The notes under the pieces are model-generated. The model had not been told where the DNA came from, did not search any database, and saw only the letters and a program-made list of their open reading frames with translations. Position numbers and translations under genes: made by a program. A stretch of DNA of 37,771 bases from Gammaproteobacteria bacterium (lineage in GTDB: Bacteria; Pseudomonadota; Gammaproteobacteria; Steroidobacterales; GCA-2729495), in assembly GCA_016874095.1 (NCBI GenBank), contig VGVH01000024.1:1-37771 (forward strand). Direction: 5' to 3'. Numbering within the stretch: the first letter of the stretch is position 1; each line of letters starts with the position of its first letter. This document shows positions 1 to 7,742 of the stretch, piece after piece.

Positions 1-15
1 CGCAGGGACGCCGGT

Positions 16-501
16 TCAGCCACGCGGGCCTTGCGTTGCGCCCACGTCGCTCTTGCCGCCGGTCTTCGCGAGCAGGCGCACGTCGCAGATCACCATGTCC
101 TGTGAAATCGCCTTGCACATGTCGTAGATCGTGAGCGCGGCCACGGTCGCGCCGGTCAGCGCCTCCATCTCGACACCCGTCTTGTGCGTGACCTTCACGC
201 GACAGTCGATCACCGCGCAACCCTCGGCGTCCACGGCGATCTCGATGCGACAACCCTCGATGCCGAGCGGATGGCAGAACGGAATCAGCTCGTGTGTGCG
301 CTTCGCGGCCTGTGTCCCGGCGACGATCGCCGTCTGGAAAACGGGGCCCTTCGGCCCGTGCAGCTCGCCACCCGAGAGGCCTGCGAGCACCGCCTGCGGC
401 AGGCGGACGCGGGCCTGCGCGTGCGCAGTCCGCGGCGTCGCATCCTTGGAGGCGACATCGACCATCGCAGGCTGGTTGCGGTCGTCGAGATGCGAGAACA
501 T
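16..501 (-). CDS. moaC: MoaC, cyclic pyranopterin monophosphate synthase
   Basis: MoaC works with MoaA in the first stage of molybdenum cofactor synthesis, rearranging the MoaA product into cyclic pyranopterin monophosphate in the cytoplasm. The 161-residue product has the family length. Visible family blocks are KGPVF at 51-55, AAKRTHELIPFCHPL at 65-79, THKTGVEMEALTGA at 105-118, DMCKA at 127-131 and KTGGKS near the end. Lys51 and Lys130 match the two conserved lysines of the family. I chose the ATG at 501 because the frame extends 25 residues further upstream with no family character and runs into the preceding gene. There is no Shine-Dalgarno sequence, but a perfect TATAAT lies just upstream. 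The gene follows a membrane-protein gene by 7 nt on the same strand. What lies downstream is beyond the window. Confidence 0.95.
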   Translation of the reverse strand: MFSHLDDRNQPAMVDVASKDATPRTAHAQARVRLPQAVLAGLSGGELHGPKGPVFQTAIVAGTQAAKRTHELIPFCHPLGIEGCRIEIAVDAEGCAVIDCRVKVTHKTGVEMEALTGATVAALTIYDMCKAISQDMVICDVRLLAKTGGKSDVGATQGPRG

Positions 502-507
502 CCGCTG

Positions 508-513
508 ATTATA
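508..513 (-). promoter_or_regulatory. Possible -10 element (TATAAT) immediately before moaC
   Basis: Read on the minus strand, this is a perfect TATAAT ending 6 nt before the moaC ATG, overlapping the stop codon of the upstream gene. Transcription starting about 7 nt downstream would begin at or next to the ATG, giving a nearly leaderless message, which fits the missing Shine-Dalgarno. No good -35 hexamer is visible at 16-18 nt spacing, so the element may be fortuitous. Confidence 0.35.
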
Positions 514-1051
514 GCGACCACGGCCCGGTCGCCACCTCCGGATCGACAGGGCCGGAACCACTGCGCAGCGCTGCAAAGACCATTGCCAGAAACGACAGCA
601 GTCCCCAGCTGAGTCCCAGGACCACGCCGACGTCGATGATGCCCCGCCAGGGCTGCGGCAGGCGCTGCACGACGAGCACCGCCAGCACGATCAGGGCAGC
701 GCCGATCCAGATCCGCCGCAGCAACGCCGGCGGGGCTCCGACGAGCCCGACGCAGAAGGCCGGGGCCAGGAGCGCCGACCACGCTCGCGCGTGATCGCGC
801 AGCCACAGCACGCGCGCGGCAGCCCGCGGAGAAAAACGCTGCTGGAAGCCGCGGTATCCTTCGGCCCACAGCATGAAGATGGTGTTGGCTGCCAGCACCA
901 GCCACTGCACCGTCGACAGCGGCGCAACCAGCGCTTCCCACGCGATCGCGCCGAGCCGCCAGATCGCGAAGCCGAGCACCGCCGACCAGCCGAGCGTGGC
1001 CCAGGCAACGGCTGCAGCGGACAGCAGGGTGAGTGGCCTCGCTCCGGTCAT
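509..1051 (-). CDS. Small multi-pass membrane protein, unknown function
   Basis: I do not recognise this family. The 180-residue protein is mostly hydrophobic, with about five predicted membrane spans near residues 7-31, 45-64, 90-107, 113-130 and 139-161. Basic or polar loops separate the spans, and there are no obvious catalytic or metal-binding motifs. It starts with ATG at 1051, diverges from the leuC-like gene across a 39 bp gap, and ends with TAA 7 nt before moaC. The two minus-strand genes may therefore be cotranscribed. The proximity to moaC does not by itself imply a role in molybdenum metabolism. Confidence 0.7.
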   Translation of the reverse strand: MTGARPLTLLSAAAVAWATLGWSAVLGFAIWRLGAIAWEALVAPLSTVQWLVLAANTIFMLWAEGYRGFQQRFSPRAAARVLWLRDHARAWSALLAPAFCVGLVGAPPALLRRIWIGAALIVLAVLVVQRLPQPWRGIIDVGVVLGLSWGLLSFLAMVFAALRSGSGPVDPEVATGPWSL

Positions 1052-1090
1052 CGTGGCATCCTACCGGCCGCGCCGATTCGGGTCACCCGC

Positions 1091-2503
1091 ATGACACTCA
1101 GCATCATCGACAAGATCTGGCGGGAACACGGGGTCGCGGATCTGGGCGACGGCACCAGCCTGCTCTACATCGACCGGATTTTCCTGCACGAACGCACCGG
1201 CAGCGTCGCGCTGAAAGGCCTGCAGGCGGCGGGACGGCGCGTCCGCAACCCCGAACTGGTGTTCTGCACGATGGACCACATCGTGGACACGCTGCCGGGC
1301 CGTACAGACCAGACGCGGATGCCCGGCGGCACGGCCTTCATCACCGAGACACGCGCAGCCGCGCATGCCGCCGGCATCAACCTCTTCGACCTGGGCGACG
1401 AACGCCAGGGCATCGTGCACGTCGTTTCCCCCGAACAGGGCATCGCCCTGCCCGGCGTGACGCTGGTCTGCCCCGACAGCCATACCTGCACCCTTGGCGG
1501 CATCGGCGCGCTGGCCTGGGGCATCGGCTCGACCGAGGCCGAGCACGCGCTCGCAACCCGCACGCTGGCGGTGCGCAGGCCGAAGTCGATGCGCGTGTCG
1601 TTCGACGGCACGCTCGCGCCCGGCGTCACGGCCAAGGACATGATCCTGTGGCTGATCGCGGCGCACTCGGCAGCCGGCGGCGTGGGCTACGTCATCGAGT
1701 TCGCCGGCAGCGCCGTGCGCGCATTGACCGTCGAGGCACGACTCACGCTCTGCAACATGGCCGTGGAGTTCGGCGCCTGGACCGGCATCATCGCGCCGGA
1801 CGACAAGGTCTTCGACTATGTCCGCGGTCGTCCATGGGCACCGTCGGGCGCGCGACTCGACGCGGCCATTGCCCACTGGCGCACGCTCGTTTCCGATCCC
1901 GGCGCGAGGTTCGACCGCGAGATCGCCATCGACTGTGACAGGCTCGCGCCGCAGGTCACCTGGGGCACCAGCCCGCAGGACGCCACGGCGATCGACGGCA
2001 GCGTGCCGGACCCGGCCGCTGAAACCGACCCCAACAGGCGCAAGTCGATGGAGCGTGCGCTGGACTACATGGGGCTCAGCGCCGGTACGAATCTCGGCGA
2101 TGTCAGGATAGACGCCGCCTTCATCGGCTCCTGCACCAACAGCCGCCTGTCGGACCTGCGTGCAGCAGCCGCGATCCTGAAGGGTCGCACGGTGGCGCCG
2201 GGCATCAAGGCCATCTGCGTGCCGGGCTCCACACAGGTCAAGCAGGCGGCCGAACGGGAAGGCCTGGATCGCGTCTTCCGCGATGCCGGGTTCGAATGGC
2301 GGGAGTCCGGCTGCTCGATGTGCTTCAACGCGGGCGGTGAAGGCTTCGGCGCGAAGGAGCGCGTGATCTCGACGACCAACCGCAACTTCGAGAATCGCCA
2401 GGGCCCGGGCACGCGCACCCACCTGGCGAGCCCGCTGACCGTAGCCGCCTCGGCCCTGGCGGGCCGTATCGCCGACGCGCGCGAAGTGACGGAGCGGCGC
2501 TGA
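1091..2503 (+). CDS. LeuC-like aconitase-family dehydratase, large subunit (possible (R)-citramalate/citraconate hydro-lyase)
   Basis: This is the large, [4Fe-4S]-bearing subunit of an isopropylmalate isomerase-type hydro-lyase. The 470-residue length equals LeuC, and the three cluster cysteines are present at Cys348 (FIGSCTN, 344-350), Cys408 and Cys411 (GCSMC). Several blocks differ from biosynthetic LeuC as I recall it: CPDSHTCTLGGIG replaces CGDSHTATHGAFG, and CFNAGGEGFGAKER replaces CLAMNxDxLxPGER. This suggests a paralogue with another substrate. It overlaps the leuD-like gene by one base (TGATG), as expected for a two-subunit enzyme. No leuA or leuB lies nearby; the neighbours are a CoA-transferase and a citramalyl-CoA-lyase-like enzyme, which favours citraconate/(R)-citramalate. 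Genuine LeuC remains possible. The start is ATG at 1091, with only a weak ribosome-binding site. Confidence 0.88.
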   Translation: MTLSIIDKIWREHGVADLGDGTSLLYIDRIFLHERTGSVALKGLQAAGRRVRNPELVFCTMDHIVDTLPGRTDQTRMPGGTAFITETRAAAHAAGINLFDLGDERQGIVHVVSPEQGIALPGVTLVCPDSHTCTLGGIGALAWGIGSTEAEHALATRTLAVRRPKSMRVSFDGTLAPGVTAKDMILWLIAAHSAAGGVGYVIEFAGSAVRALTVEARLTLCNMAVEFGAWTGIIAPDDKVFDYVRGRPWAPSGARLDAAIAHWRTLVSDPGARFDREIAIDCDRLAPQVTWGTSPQDATAIDGSVPDPAAETDPNRRKSMERALDYMGLSAGTNLGDVRIDAAFIGSCTNSRLSDLRAAAAILKGRTVAPGIKAICVPGSTQVKQAAEREGLDRVFRDAGFEWRESGCSMCFNAGGEGFGAKERVISTTNRNFENRQGPGTRTHLASPLTVAASALAGRIADAREVTERR

Positions 2504-3123
2504 TGGAGAAGTTCACCACGCTGACCGCCATCGCCGCGCCGCTGCTCATGATCAACGTCGACACCGACGCCATCATCCCGAGCCGGGAAATGAAAAAAGT
2601 GTCGAAGACCGGCCTCGCCGACGGGCTGTTCGCGGCGTGGCGCTACACCACGCCTGGCGGCCGCGAGGAGAACCCCGACTTCGTGCTGAACCGCGGGCCC
2701 TACCGGCAGGCGAAGATCCTGCTCGCGGGCCTCAATTTCGGTTGCGGTTCATCGCGCGAGCATGCCGCCTGGGCGCTGCATGAGTGGGGCGTGCGCGCGA
2801 TCCTGGCGCCCGGTTTCGGCAACATCTTCTACGGCAACTGCGTGCGCAACGGCATCGTGCCGGTCGTCATCGACAACGCGCGCGTCGAGGCGATTGCGGC
2901 GCAGGTCGAGCGGGATCCGGAACGCAACCGCGTCACCGTCGACCTGCGGCAGAACCTGGTGACGGCGCCGGATGGCAGCACGACGACCTTCGCGCTGGCT
3001 CCCGCGGATCGCGAGATGCTGCTGGAAGGCCTGGATGCGATCGCCATGACGCAGAAGCGCGACGCGGAGATCCTGGCATTCCAGGCGCGCGATCGCGAAC
3101 GCCGCCCCTGGATCTACCCCTGA
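2503..3123 (+). CDS. LeuD-like aconitase-family dehydratase, small subunit
   Basis: This is the swivel-domain partner of the preceding gene. The 206-residue product is close to LeuD length (about 200). It carries NVDTDAIIPSR near residues 19-29, the substrate-loop motif NFGCGSSREHA and the FGNIFYGNCVRNGIVPV block typical of LeuD. The ATG shares its first base with the TGA of the large-subunit gene, implying coupled translation and equal stoichiometry. The C-terminus, with its DRERRPWIYP tail, is slightly longer than in typical LeuD. It converges on the CoA-transferase gene with only 4 nt between stops and no room for a hairpin terminator. Substrate assignment follows the large subunit and is an inference from context. 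Confidence 0.88.
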   Translation: MEKFTTLTAIAAPLLMINVDTDAIIPSREMKKVSKTGLADGLFAAWRYTTPGGREENPDFVLNRGPYRQAKILLAGLNFGCGSSREHAAWALHEWGVRAILAPGFGNIFYGNCVRNGIVPVVIDNARVEAIAAQVERDPERNRVTVDLRQNLVTAPDGSTTTFALAPADREMLLEGLDAIAMTQKRDAEILAFQARDRERRPWIYP

Positions 3124-3127
3124 GCCG

Positions 3128-4330
3128 TCACTCCGCGCCGACGGCGCGGCGCGCGATGAGACCATCGATCTCACCCGCCGAGTAGCCCGCCTCGGCGAGC
3201 ACCTCGCGCGTGTGTTGTCCGGCCCGCGGCACGTCACGGTGGATGCCGAAACGCCGTCCGCCCATCTCGAGCGGCAGGGCCGGCAGCCGCGTCTTCGTGC
3301 CACGGCGCTCGCCGTCCGTGACGGTGACCGGCAGCAGGCCGCCACCGGCGGCGAGATGCGGGTCGTCGAACAGCTGCTCGGGCCTGGCGATCGGCGCGAA
3401 CGGCAGCCCGGTCTGCTCGAGCTTGTCCATGAGCTGCTGCTTCGTGAATCGCAGGAACGTCTCGCGGATCACCGGCAGGATGCGGTCCTTGTGGATGACG
3501 CGATCGTTGTTGGTATCGAGCGAGCGGTCCGCCGCGAATTCACGCAGATCGAATGCCTCGCACAGCAGCTTCCACTGCTTGTCGCTGACAACACCGACGA
3601 AGACCTGCTCGCCGTCCGCCGTGTCGAACACCTGGTAGATCGCCCAGGCGGAAACCCGCACCGGCATCGGCGCAGCGGCCTTGCCGGTCACGGCGTACTG
3701 CGCCATGTGCTGGCCGACCAGGAACACGGTGCTCTCGTACAGCGACGCGACGACGTACTGGCCCTTGCCGGTCTGCTGGCGCTGGAAAAGCGCGGCGATG
3801 ACGCCGAGCGCGCCGAACATCCCGCCCTGGACATCGATGACCGAGGTTCCGGCGCGCAGGGGCTTGCCCGGCGGCCCGGTCATGTACGCCAGCCCGCCCA
3901 TCATCTGCGCCACTTCGTCGAGCGCCGTGCGCTCCTCGTACGGCCCGGGCAGGAAGCCCTTCTCGGAGCAGTAGATCAGCCGGGCGTTGCGCGCACTCAA
4001 GGCGTCGTAGCCGAGTCCCAGCCGGTCCATGGTGCCCGGACGGAAATTCTCGATCACGACATCGGCCCGATCGGTCAGTCGCAGCACCGCGGCGGTCCCC
4101 TCCGCCGACTTGAGATCGACGCAGAAGCTGCGCTTGTTGCGGTTGTACATCGGGAAGTAACCCGCACCGGAACCGGGCAGCCTGCGCGTGCTGTCACCCT
4201 CGACCGGCTCGATCCGGATCACGTCGGCACCGAGATCCGCGAGCATCAGGCCGGCGGCCGGCCCCATGACCATGTGCGTGAATTCGATGACACGCACGCC
4301 CGCCAGGGGCAGCTGCTGCTCTGAAGCCAT
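3128..4330 (-). CDS. Class III (CaiB/BaiF) CoA-transferase, probably citramalate/itaconate type
   Basis: The 400-residue length and the N-terminal ADLGADVIRIEP and ENFRPGTMDRLGLGYDAL blocks are those of family III CoA-transferases. Asp166 in GTSVIDVQGG aligns with the aspartate that forms the acyl-anhydride in formyl-CoA transferase (Asp169). The enzyme would move CoA from a donor such as succinyl-CoA to a dicarboxylate in the cytoplasm. It is divergent from a citramalyl-CoA-lyase-like gene. In Chloroflexus, succinyl-CoA:D-citramalate CoA-transferase and citramalyl-CoA lyase are cotranscribed, so citramalate, itaconate or malate are the first candidates; the specificity is inference. The chosen ATG at 4330 has a GAGGA ribosome-binding site 5 nt upstream and begins the family N-terminus. 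The open frame extends further, but through the divergent promoter region. Confidence 0.88.
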   Translation of the reverse strand: MASEQQLPLAGVRVIEFTHMVMGPAAGLMLADLGADVIRIEPVEGDSTRRLPGSGAGYFPMYNRNKRSFCVDLKSAEGTAAVLRLTDRADVVIENFRPGTMDRLGLGYDALSARNARLIYCSEKGFLPGPYEERTALDEVAQMMGGLAYMTGPPGKPLRAGTSVIDVQGGMFGALGVIAALFQRQQTGKGQYVVASLYESTVFLVGQHMAQYAVTGKAAAPMPVRVSAWAIYQVFDTADGEQVFVGVVSDKQWKLLCEAFDLREFAADRSLDTNNDRVIHKDRILPVIRETFLRFTKQQLMDKLEQTGLPFAPIARPEQLFDDPHLAAGGGLLPVTVTDGERRGTKTRLPALPLEMGGRRFGIHRDVPRAGQHTREVLAEAGYSAGEIDGLIARRAVGAE

Positions 4331-4453
4331 GGATGTCCTCGTGAGGGGATTATGTCGGTATCCGCCGGCGCGCGAATTATCCACCACGCCGCCCCCATAT
4401 AGAATATGCAGCCCCGCCGGCATCGGCCTGCGGCACCCCGGAAGGAAGCGCAC
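4331..4453. promoter_or_regulatory. Divergent intergenic region of the CoA-transferase and lyase genes
   Basis: This 123 bp gap separates two divergent genes and is AT-richer in its middle. For the plus-strand lyase gene, TAGAAT at 4400-4405 is a plausible -10, with TTATCC at 4377-4382 as a weak -35 at 17 nt spacing. A strong GGAAGGAAG ribosome-binding site follows near 4440-4448. For the minus-strand gene only the GAGGA ribosome-binding site at 4336-4340 is clear. No inverted-repeat operator was recognised and no regulator gene is adjacent. Confidence 0.45.
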
Positions 4454-5413
4454 ATGGCAGCGGGCAACGACATCGACGTGCTGGTGAGCGAAGTAGGCCC
4501 CCGCGATGGCCTGCAGAGCATCAAGTCCATCATGCCCACCGTGGCGAAAAAGGCCTGGATCGCGGCCGAGGCAGCGGCGGGGGTGCGCGAGATCGAGGTC
4601 TGCTCCTTCGTGCCCGCGAAGATCCTGCCGCAGATGGCGGACGCGGAGGAAGTGGTGCGCTACGCCTGCACGATTCCCGGCCTGACGGTTCTCGCGCTGG
4701 TGCCGAACTTCCGCGGCGCCGAGAACGCGATCGCGGCGGGAGCCCACAAGATCGCCCTCCCCCTGTCGGCAAGCGAGACCCACAGCAAGGCCAACCTGCG
4801 GAAGTCCCACGCAGAGGTGCTCGACGAGGTGCGGCGCATCGCTGCGGTCCTGAAGGCGATGCCCGCCGAGCGCCGGCCCGGCTTCGAGGGCAACGTGGCA
4901 ACCGCCTTCGGCTGCACGCTCGAGGGCGCCGTGTCCGCCGACAAGGTGGTGGAACTCGCCGCCGCGCTGATGGCGGCCGGCGTCGACGAGGTGGGCCTGT
5001 CCGACACGACCGGCTACGCAAACCCCGCGCAGCTGCGCTCACTCATCCGCCGCGTGAAATCCGCGATCGGCAGCGACAAGCTGTCGGGCGTGCACCTGCA
5101 CAACACGCGCGGCCTCGGCCTAGCCAACGCGCTGGCCGCGCTCGAGGAAGGCGTGACGACACTCGACAGCTCGCTCGGCGGCCTTGGCGGCTGCCCCTAC
5201 GCGCCCGGCGCGAGCGGCAACATCGTCACCGAGGACCTCGTGTTCATGCTCGATGCCATGGGCCTGAAGACCGGCATCGACATCGAAAAGTTGCTCGCCG
5301 TCCGGCAGATCCTGCGCGAGGCGCTGCCGAACGACGAGCTGTATGGCTTCACACCGGACGCCGGCCTGCCGAAGGGCTATTCGCGCGGCTGGGGCGTTAC
5401 GCGCGCCGCCTGA
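4454..5413 (+). CDS. HMG-CoA lyase-family enzyme, probable (R)-citramalyl-CoA lyase
   Basis: The 319-residue protein is a DRE-TIM metallolyase. SEVGPRDGLQS (12-22) supplies the catalytic Arg17 and metal-binding Asp18. HLHNTRG (214-220) supplies two metal histidines, and GGLGGCPYAPGASGN (242-256) contains the mobile-loop Cys247 and Asn256. HMG-CoA lyases usually read HCHDTYG, so HLHNTRG points to the citramalyl-CoA-type branch, in which citramalyl-CoA is cleaved to acetyl-CoA and pyruvate. No methylcrotonyl-CoA carboxylase or isovaleryl-CoA dehydrogenase gene is nearby, which argues against a leucine-degradation role. The divergent class III CoA-transferase would make the CoA ester. The start ATG follows a strong GGAAGGAAG site; an upstream in-frame start at 4406 lies just past the putative -10 and is less likely. 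Confidence 0.85.
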   Translation: MAAGNDIDVLVSEVGPRDGLQSIKSIMPTVAKKAWIAAEAAAGVREIEVCSFVPAKILPQMADAEEVVRYACTIPGLTVLALVPNFRGAENAIAAGAHKIALPLSASETHSKANLRKSHAEVLDEVRRIAAVLKAMPAERRPGFEGNVATAFGCTLEGAVSADKVVELAAALMAAGVDEVGLSDTTGYANPAQLRSLIRRVKSAIGSDKLSGVHLHNTRGLGLANALAALEEGVTTLDSSLGGLGGCPYAPGASGNIVTEDLVFMLDAMGLKTGIDIEKLLAVRQILREALPNDELYGFTPDAGLPKGYSRGWGVTRAA

Positions 5414-5417
5414 CGAC

Positions 5418-6677
5418 TCAGTACTTGAAATTCAGGTCGAGCTGCAGCCGGTCGTAGTCGACCGCGATCCCGTCGTTGGCGTCTTCACCGAATTCGTTGA
5501 AGAAGTACGAGAACGCGACGTTGGTCTTGTCGCTCAGCGCATACGCGCCGCGCAGGACGTGGCCGGAATTGTCGGTGCCGCCACCGCCGAAGTCCGAGTC
5601 GGTCCAGAGACCGAACACCGCGTCGCGCTCGAGGTCCTGGTAGGTGTAGCTCGCCTCCCAGCTGCCCTGCGCCTTCGCGGCGCCGATGGATGCGCCGGCA
5701 GCCCAGCCCGAGTCGAACTCATCGGCATCGCTGTTGGTGACGAAGTCGGCAAAGACGCTGGCGGGCTGCCCCAGGACCTTGAAGCCCAGCTCGGCGAAGA
5801 GCTCGACCATGTCGTAGTCGTTGACGTAGAGACCATCGTCATCGACCGTGTTGCCGAAGAACCGCGGGCTCTGGCCAGGCACGACGAAAAACGCACCCTT
5901 GCCAGCTGAGTTCACCCCGAAGTAACCGGCACCCGCAGTCAACTTTGCGGCGTCACCGAGTGCCAGGCTGGTGCCGATCTGGCCGCCGAAACCGAAGGCC
6001 TCGGTGCCATTGCTGTCGCTCTCGACCCAGGTCCCCAGCAGGTTGGCGAAGAACGGTCCGTTCGCGTACGTCAGCCCGAAGCCTTCGGGGTTCAGGTCGC
6101 CGTCCCAGATCAGGCCGTGCTTGCCCGGCCGCGCGAGCGTGTTCTTGAACTTGCCGCCGACGATGTTGAGTCCTTCGGTCGCCTGCCAGTTGAAATAGGC
6201 CAGGTCGAGGTAGATGTCCTTGCGCGAGCCGCCGCTGCCGATGGTCTGGTTGCTCGACACCGGATCGGCGTCCTGCGCGGTGGCGAGCCCGAAGCCGACT
6301 TCGAGCCCGTCCTGCGGCCTGGCGATGACGGCGGCACGTGCACGGATGCGCATGCGATTGCGCTCGTCGGCGCGGTTTTCCTGGTCGATATTCTCGTAGC
6401 GGAGACGCAGATCGCCGGTGAGCCTCAGGGTATCGGCCCAGGACTCCGGCTCGGGTTCCGGCGTGGCAGCCACCGCAGGCTGCACCGGCTCCGCCGATCC
6501 CGAGCGGGCTCGCTCCGTCGCCAGCTCCTTCTGCAGCGCTTCGACGGTTGCGGTCAGCGCATCGAGCTGCTCTTTGAGCGCCTGGAACTCGGCGTCCGTG
6601 ATCGCGAACGCAGGCAGCGGCGTCGCAAGCAATGCAATGGCAACCCAAGGCGATGCCCAATGTGAAGCCGGGATCAT
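5418..6677 (-). CDS. Putative outer-membrane porin with N-terminal coiled coil
   Basis: The 419-residue product begins with a clear Sec signal peptide ending in TPLPAFA, at about residue 25. A short coiled coil follows (EFQALKEQLDALTATVEAL and onward, about residues 30-57), then a Pro/Glu-rich linker. The rest is a long beta-rich region with alternating aromatic residues and many Gly/Asp/Asn turns. It ends in LQLDLNFKY, whose terminal aromatic residue is typical of beta-barrel insertion signals. This matches the putative porin type rather than classical trimeric porins. Its ATG overlaps the stop of the cytochrome gene (ATGA), so it is the last gene of the five-gene operon. It would let the operon's substrate enter the periplasm. 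The substrate is unknown. Confidence 0.8.
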   Translation of the reverse strand: MIPASHWASPWVAIALLATPLPAFAITDAEFQALKEQLDALTATVEALQKELATERARSGSAEPVQPAVAATPEPEPESWADTLRLTGDLRLRYENIDQENRADERNRMRIRARAAVIARPQDGLEVGFGLATAQDADPVSSNQTIGSGGSRKDIYLDLAYFNWQATEGLNIVGGKFKNTLARPGKHGLIWDGDLNPEGFGLTYANGPFFANLLGTWVESDSNGTEAFGFGGQIGTSLALGDAAKLTAGAGYFGVNSAGKGAFFVVPGQSPRFFGNTVDDDGLYVNDYDMVELFAELGFKVLGQPASVFADFVTNSDADEFDSGWAAGASIGAAKAQGSWEASYTYQDLERDAVFGLWTDSDFGGGGTDNSGHVLRGAYALSDKTNVAFSYFFNEFGEDANDGIAVDYDRLQLDLNFKY

Positions 6678-7213
6678 GGGGCCCCCTGCTCGGCTGCCGG
6701 CTTCGCCGACTCCGCCTGGATGAAAGCGATGATGTCGGCACGGTCCTGGGGATTCTGGATGCCGACGAAGACCATCTTGTTGCCCGGCAGGAACTGGCTC
6801 GGGCGGGTGAGCCAGGCGTCGATCTGCTCGGCGGACCAGGTGATGCCGGAGTTCTGCACGGCCTCGGAATAGGCGAAACCGGCGATGCTGCCGGCCGCCC
6901 GGCCCAGCACGCCATAGAGCGTCGGGCCGATCTTCCCGGACTCGGCTTCCGGCACGAGGCTGTGGCAGGCGCGGCACTGCAGGTAGAGCACCTTGCCCTT
7001 GTTCAGGTCAGCCGCGGCCAGCATCGCCTGCAGTTGCGGATCCGGCGCGAGCTGTGCCGTTGCGCCCCCTTCGACGGGCGCGGCGGCGGGCTCCACGGGC
7101 GCGGCGGGTTCGGCCGCAGGTGCCGCGGCATCGGGAGTGGCCGGCGACTCTGCGCCACCGCAGGCGGCAAGAAACAGCGCGCAGGCGACAGCAAGGGCTC
7201 TCAGGCAAGGCAT
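6674..7213 (-). CDS. Lipoprotein c-type cytochrome (class I)
   Basis: This 179-residue protein has a lipoprotein signal with LAAC and a likely lipidated Cys18. An Ala/Pro/Glu-rich tether follows (about 21-58), then a single haem domain. The haem site is CRACH at 80-84, and Met147 in GNKMVFVG is the likely distal axial ligand, as in mitochondrial-type class I cytochromes. It should be anchored to a membrane facing the periplasm and carry single electrons. It lies 19 nt after the IorA-like [2Fe-2S] gene, the usual position of the electron acceptor in IorAB-type molybdenum hydroxylase clusters, although the molybdenum subunit is missing here. Its TGA overlaps the porin start by 4 nt. Confidence 0.9.
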   Translation of the reverse strand: MPCLRALAVACALFLAACGGAESPATPDAAAPAAEPAAPVEPAAAPVEGGATAQLAPDPQLQAMLAAADLNKGKVLYLQCRACHSLVPEAESGKIGPTLYGVLGRAAGSIAGFAYSEAVQNSGITWSAEQIDAWLTRPSQFLPGNKMVFVGIQNPQDRADIIAFIQAESAKPAAEQGAP

Positions 7214-7232
7214 GGTGTCATCCGTAGGGAAA

Positions 7233-7709
7233 TCAGGCAGTAATGTCGGATTGATCGCGACGCAGCTGAGCAGCGCGATGGATCGCGCGACGGATCCGCG
7301 GATAGGTGCCGCAGCGGCAGATGTTCGTGATCGACTGGTTGATCGCCGCGTCGTCGGGCTGCGGGTTCGACTCCAGGAACGCAGCCACCGCCATGATCAT
7401 GCCCGGCTGGCAGTACCCGCACTGCGGCACCTGCTCCTCGATCCACGCCTGCTGCACGGGATGCAGGTTCTCGAGCGTGCCCATGCCTTCGATCGTGGTG
7501 ATTTGCCGGCCTTCCACGCCGGACACCGGCACGACGCAGGAGCGCGCCGCCGCTCCGTCGATGTGCACGGTGCAGGCACCGCAGAGCGCCATGCCGCAGC
7601 CGTACTTCGTGCCGGTGAAACCGAGCACGTCGCGCAGCACCCAGAGGAGCGGCATGTCGCCGGGTACATCGGCACTGACTTCGGTGCCGTTCAGGACGAA
7701 TCTGGCCAT
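7233..7709 (-). CDS. IorA-type [2Fe-2S] subunit of a molybdenum hydroxylase
   Basis: This is the small electron-transfer subunit of the xanthine oxidase family (isoquinoline 1-oxidoreductase alpha type), 158 residues as expected. The N-terminal plant-type cluster uses Cys38, Cys43, Cys46 and Cys58 (GCGMALCGAC and SC). The C-terminal four-helix cluster uses Cys97, Cys100, Cys131 and Cys133 (CGYCQPGM and CRCGTY). Gln101 after CGYC is the position that contacts the molybdopterin in related enzymes. There is no signal peptide; such subunits normally cross the membrane bound to a Tat-exported large subunit. No large IorB-type subunit is encoded next to it or elsewhere in the window, which is unusual. 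The neighbours are two DUF1838 genes upstream and a cytochrome c downstream. Confidence 0.9.
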   Translation of the reverse strand: MARFVLNGTEVSADVPGDMPLLWVLRDVLGFTGTKYGCGMALCGACTVHIDGAAARSCVVPVSGVEGRQITTIEGMGTLENLHPVQQAWIEEQVPQCGYCQPGMIMAVAAFLESNPQPDDAAINQSITNICRCGTYPRIRRAIHRAAQLRRDQSDITA

Positions 7710-7742
7710 GGCGCGCAGTGTAGCCGCAGCAGCCCCTGGACG

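Noticed and set aside
1091-3123. Leucine biosynthesis leuCD
   Set aside because: No leuA or leuB nearby, several motif differences in the large subunit, and neighbours that act on CoA esters. Kept as an alternative, not the main call.
4454-5413. HMG-CoA lyase of leucine degradation
   Set aside because: HLHNTRG replaces the HCHDTYG motif and no other leucine-degradation gene is present; the CoA-transferase partner points elsewhere.
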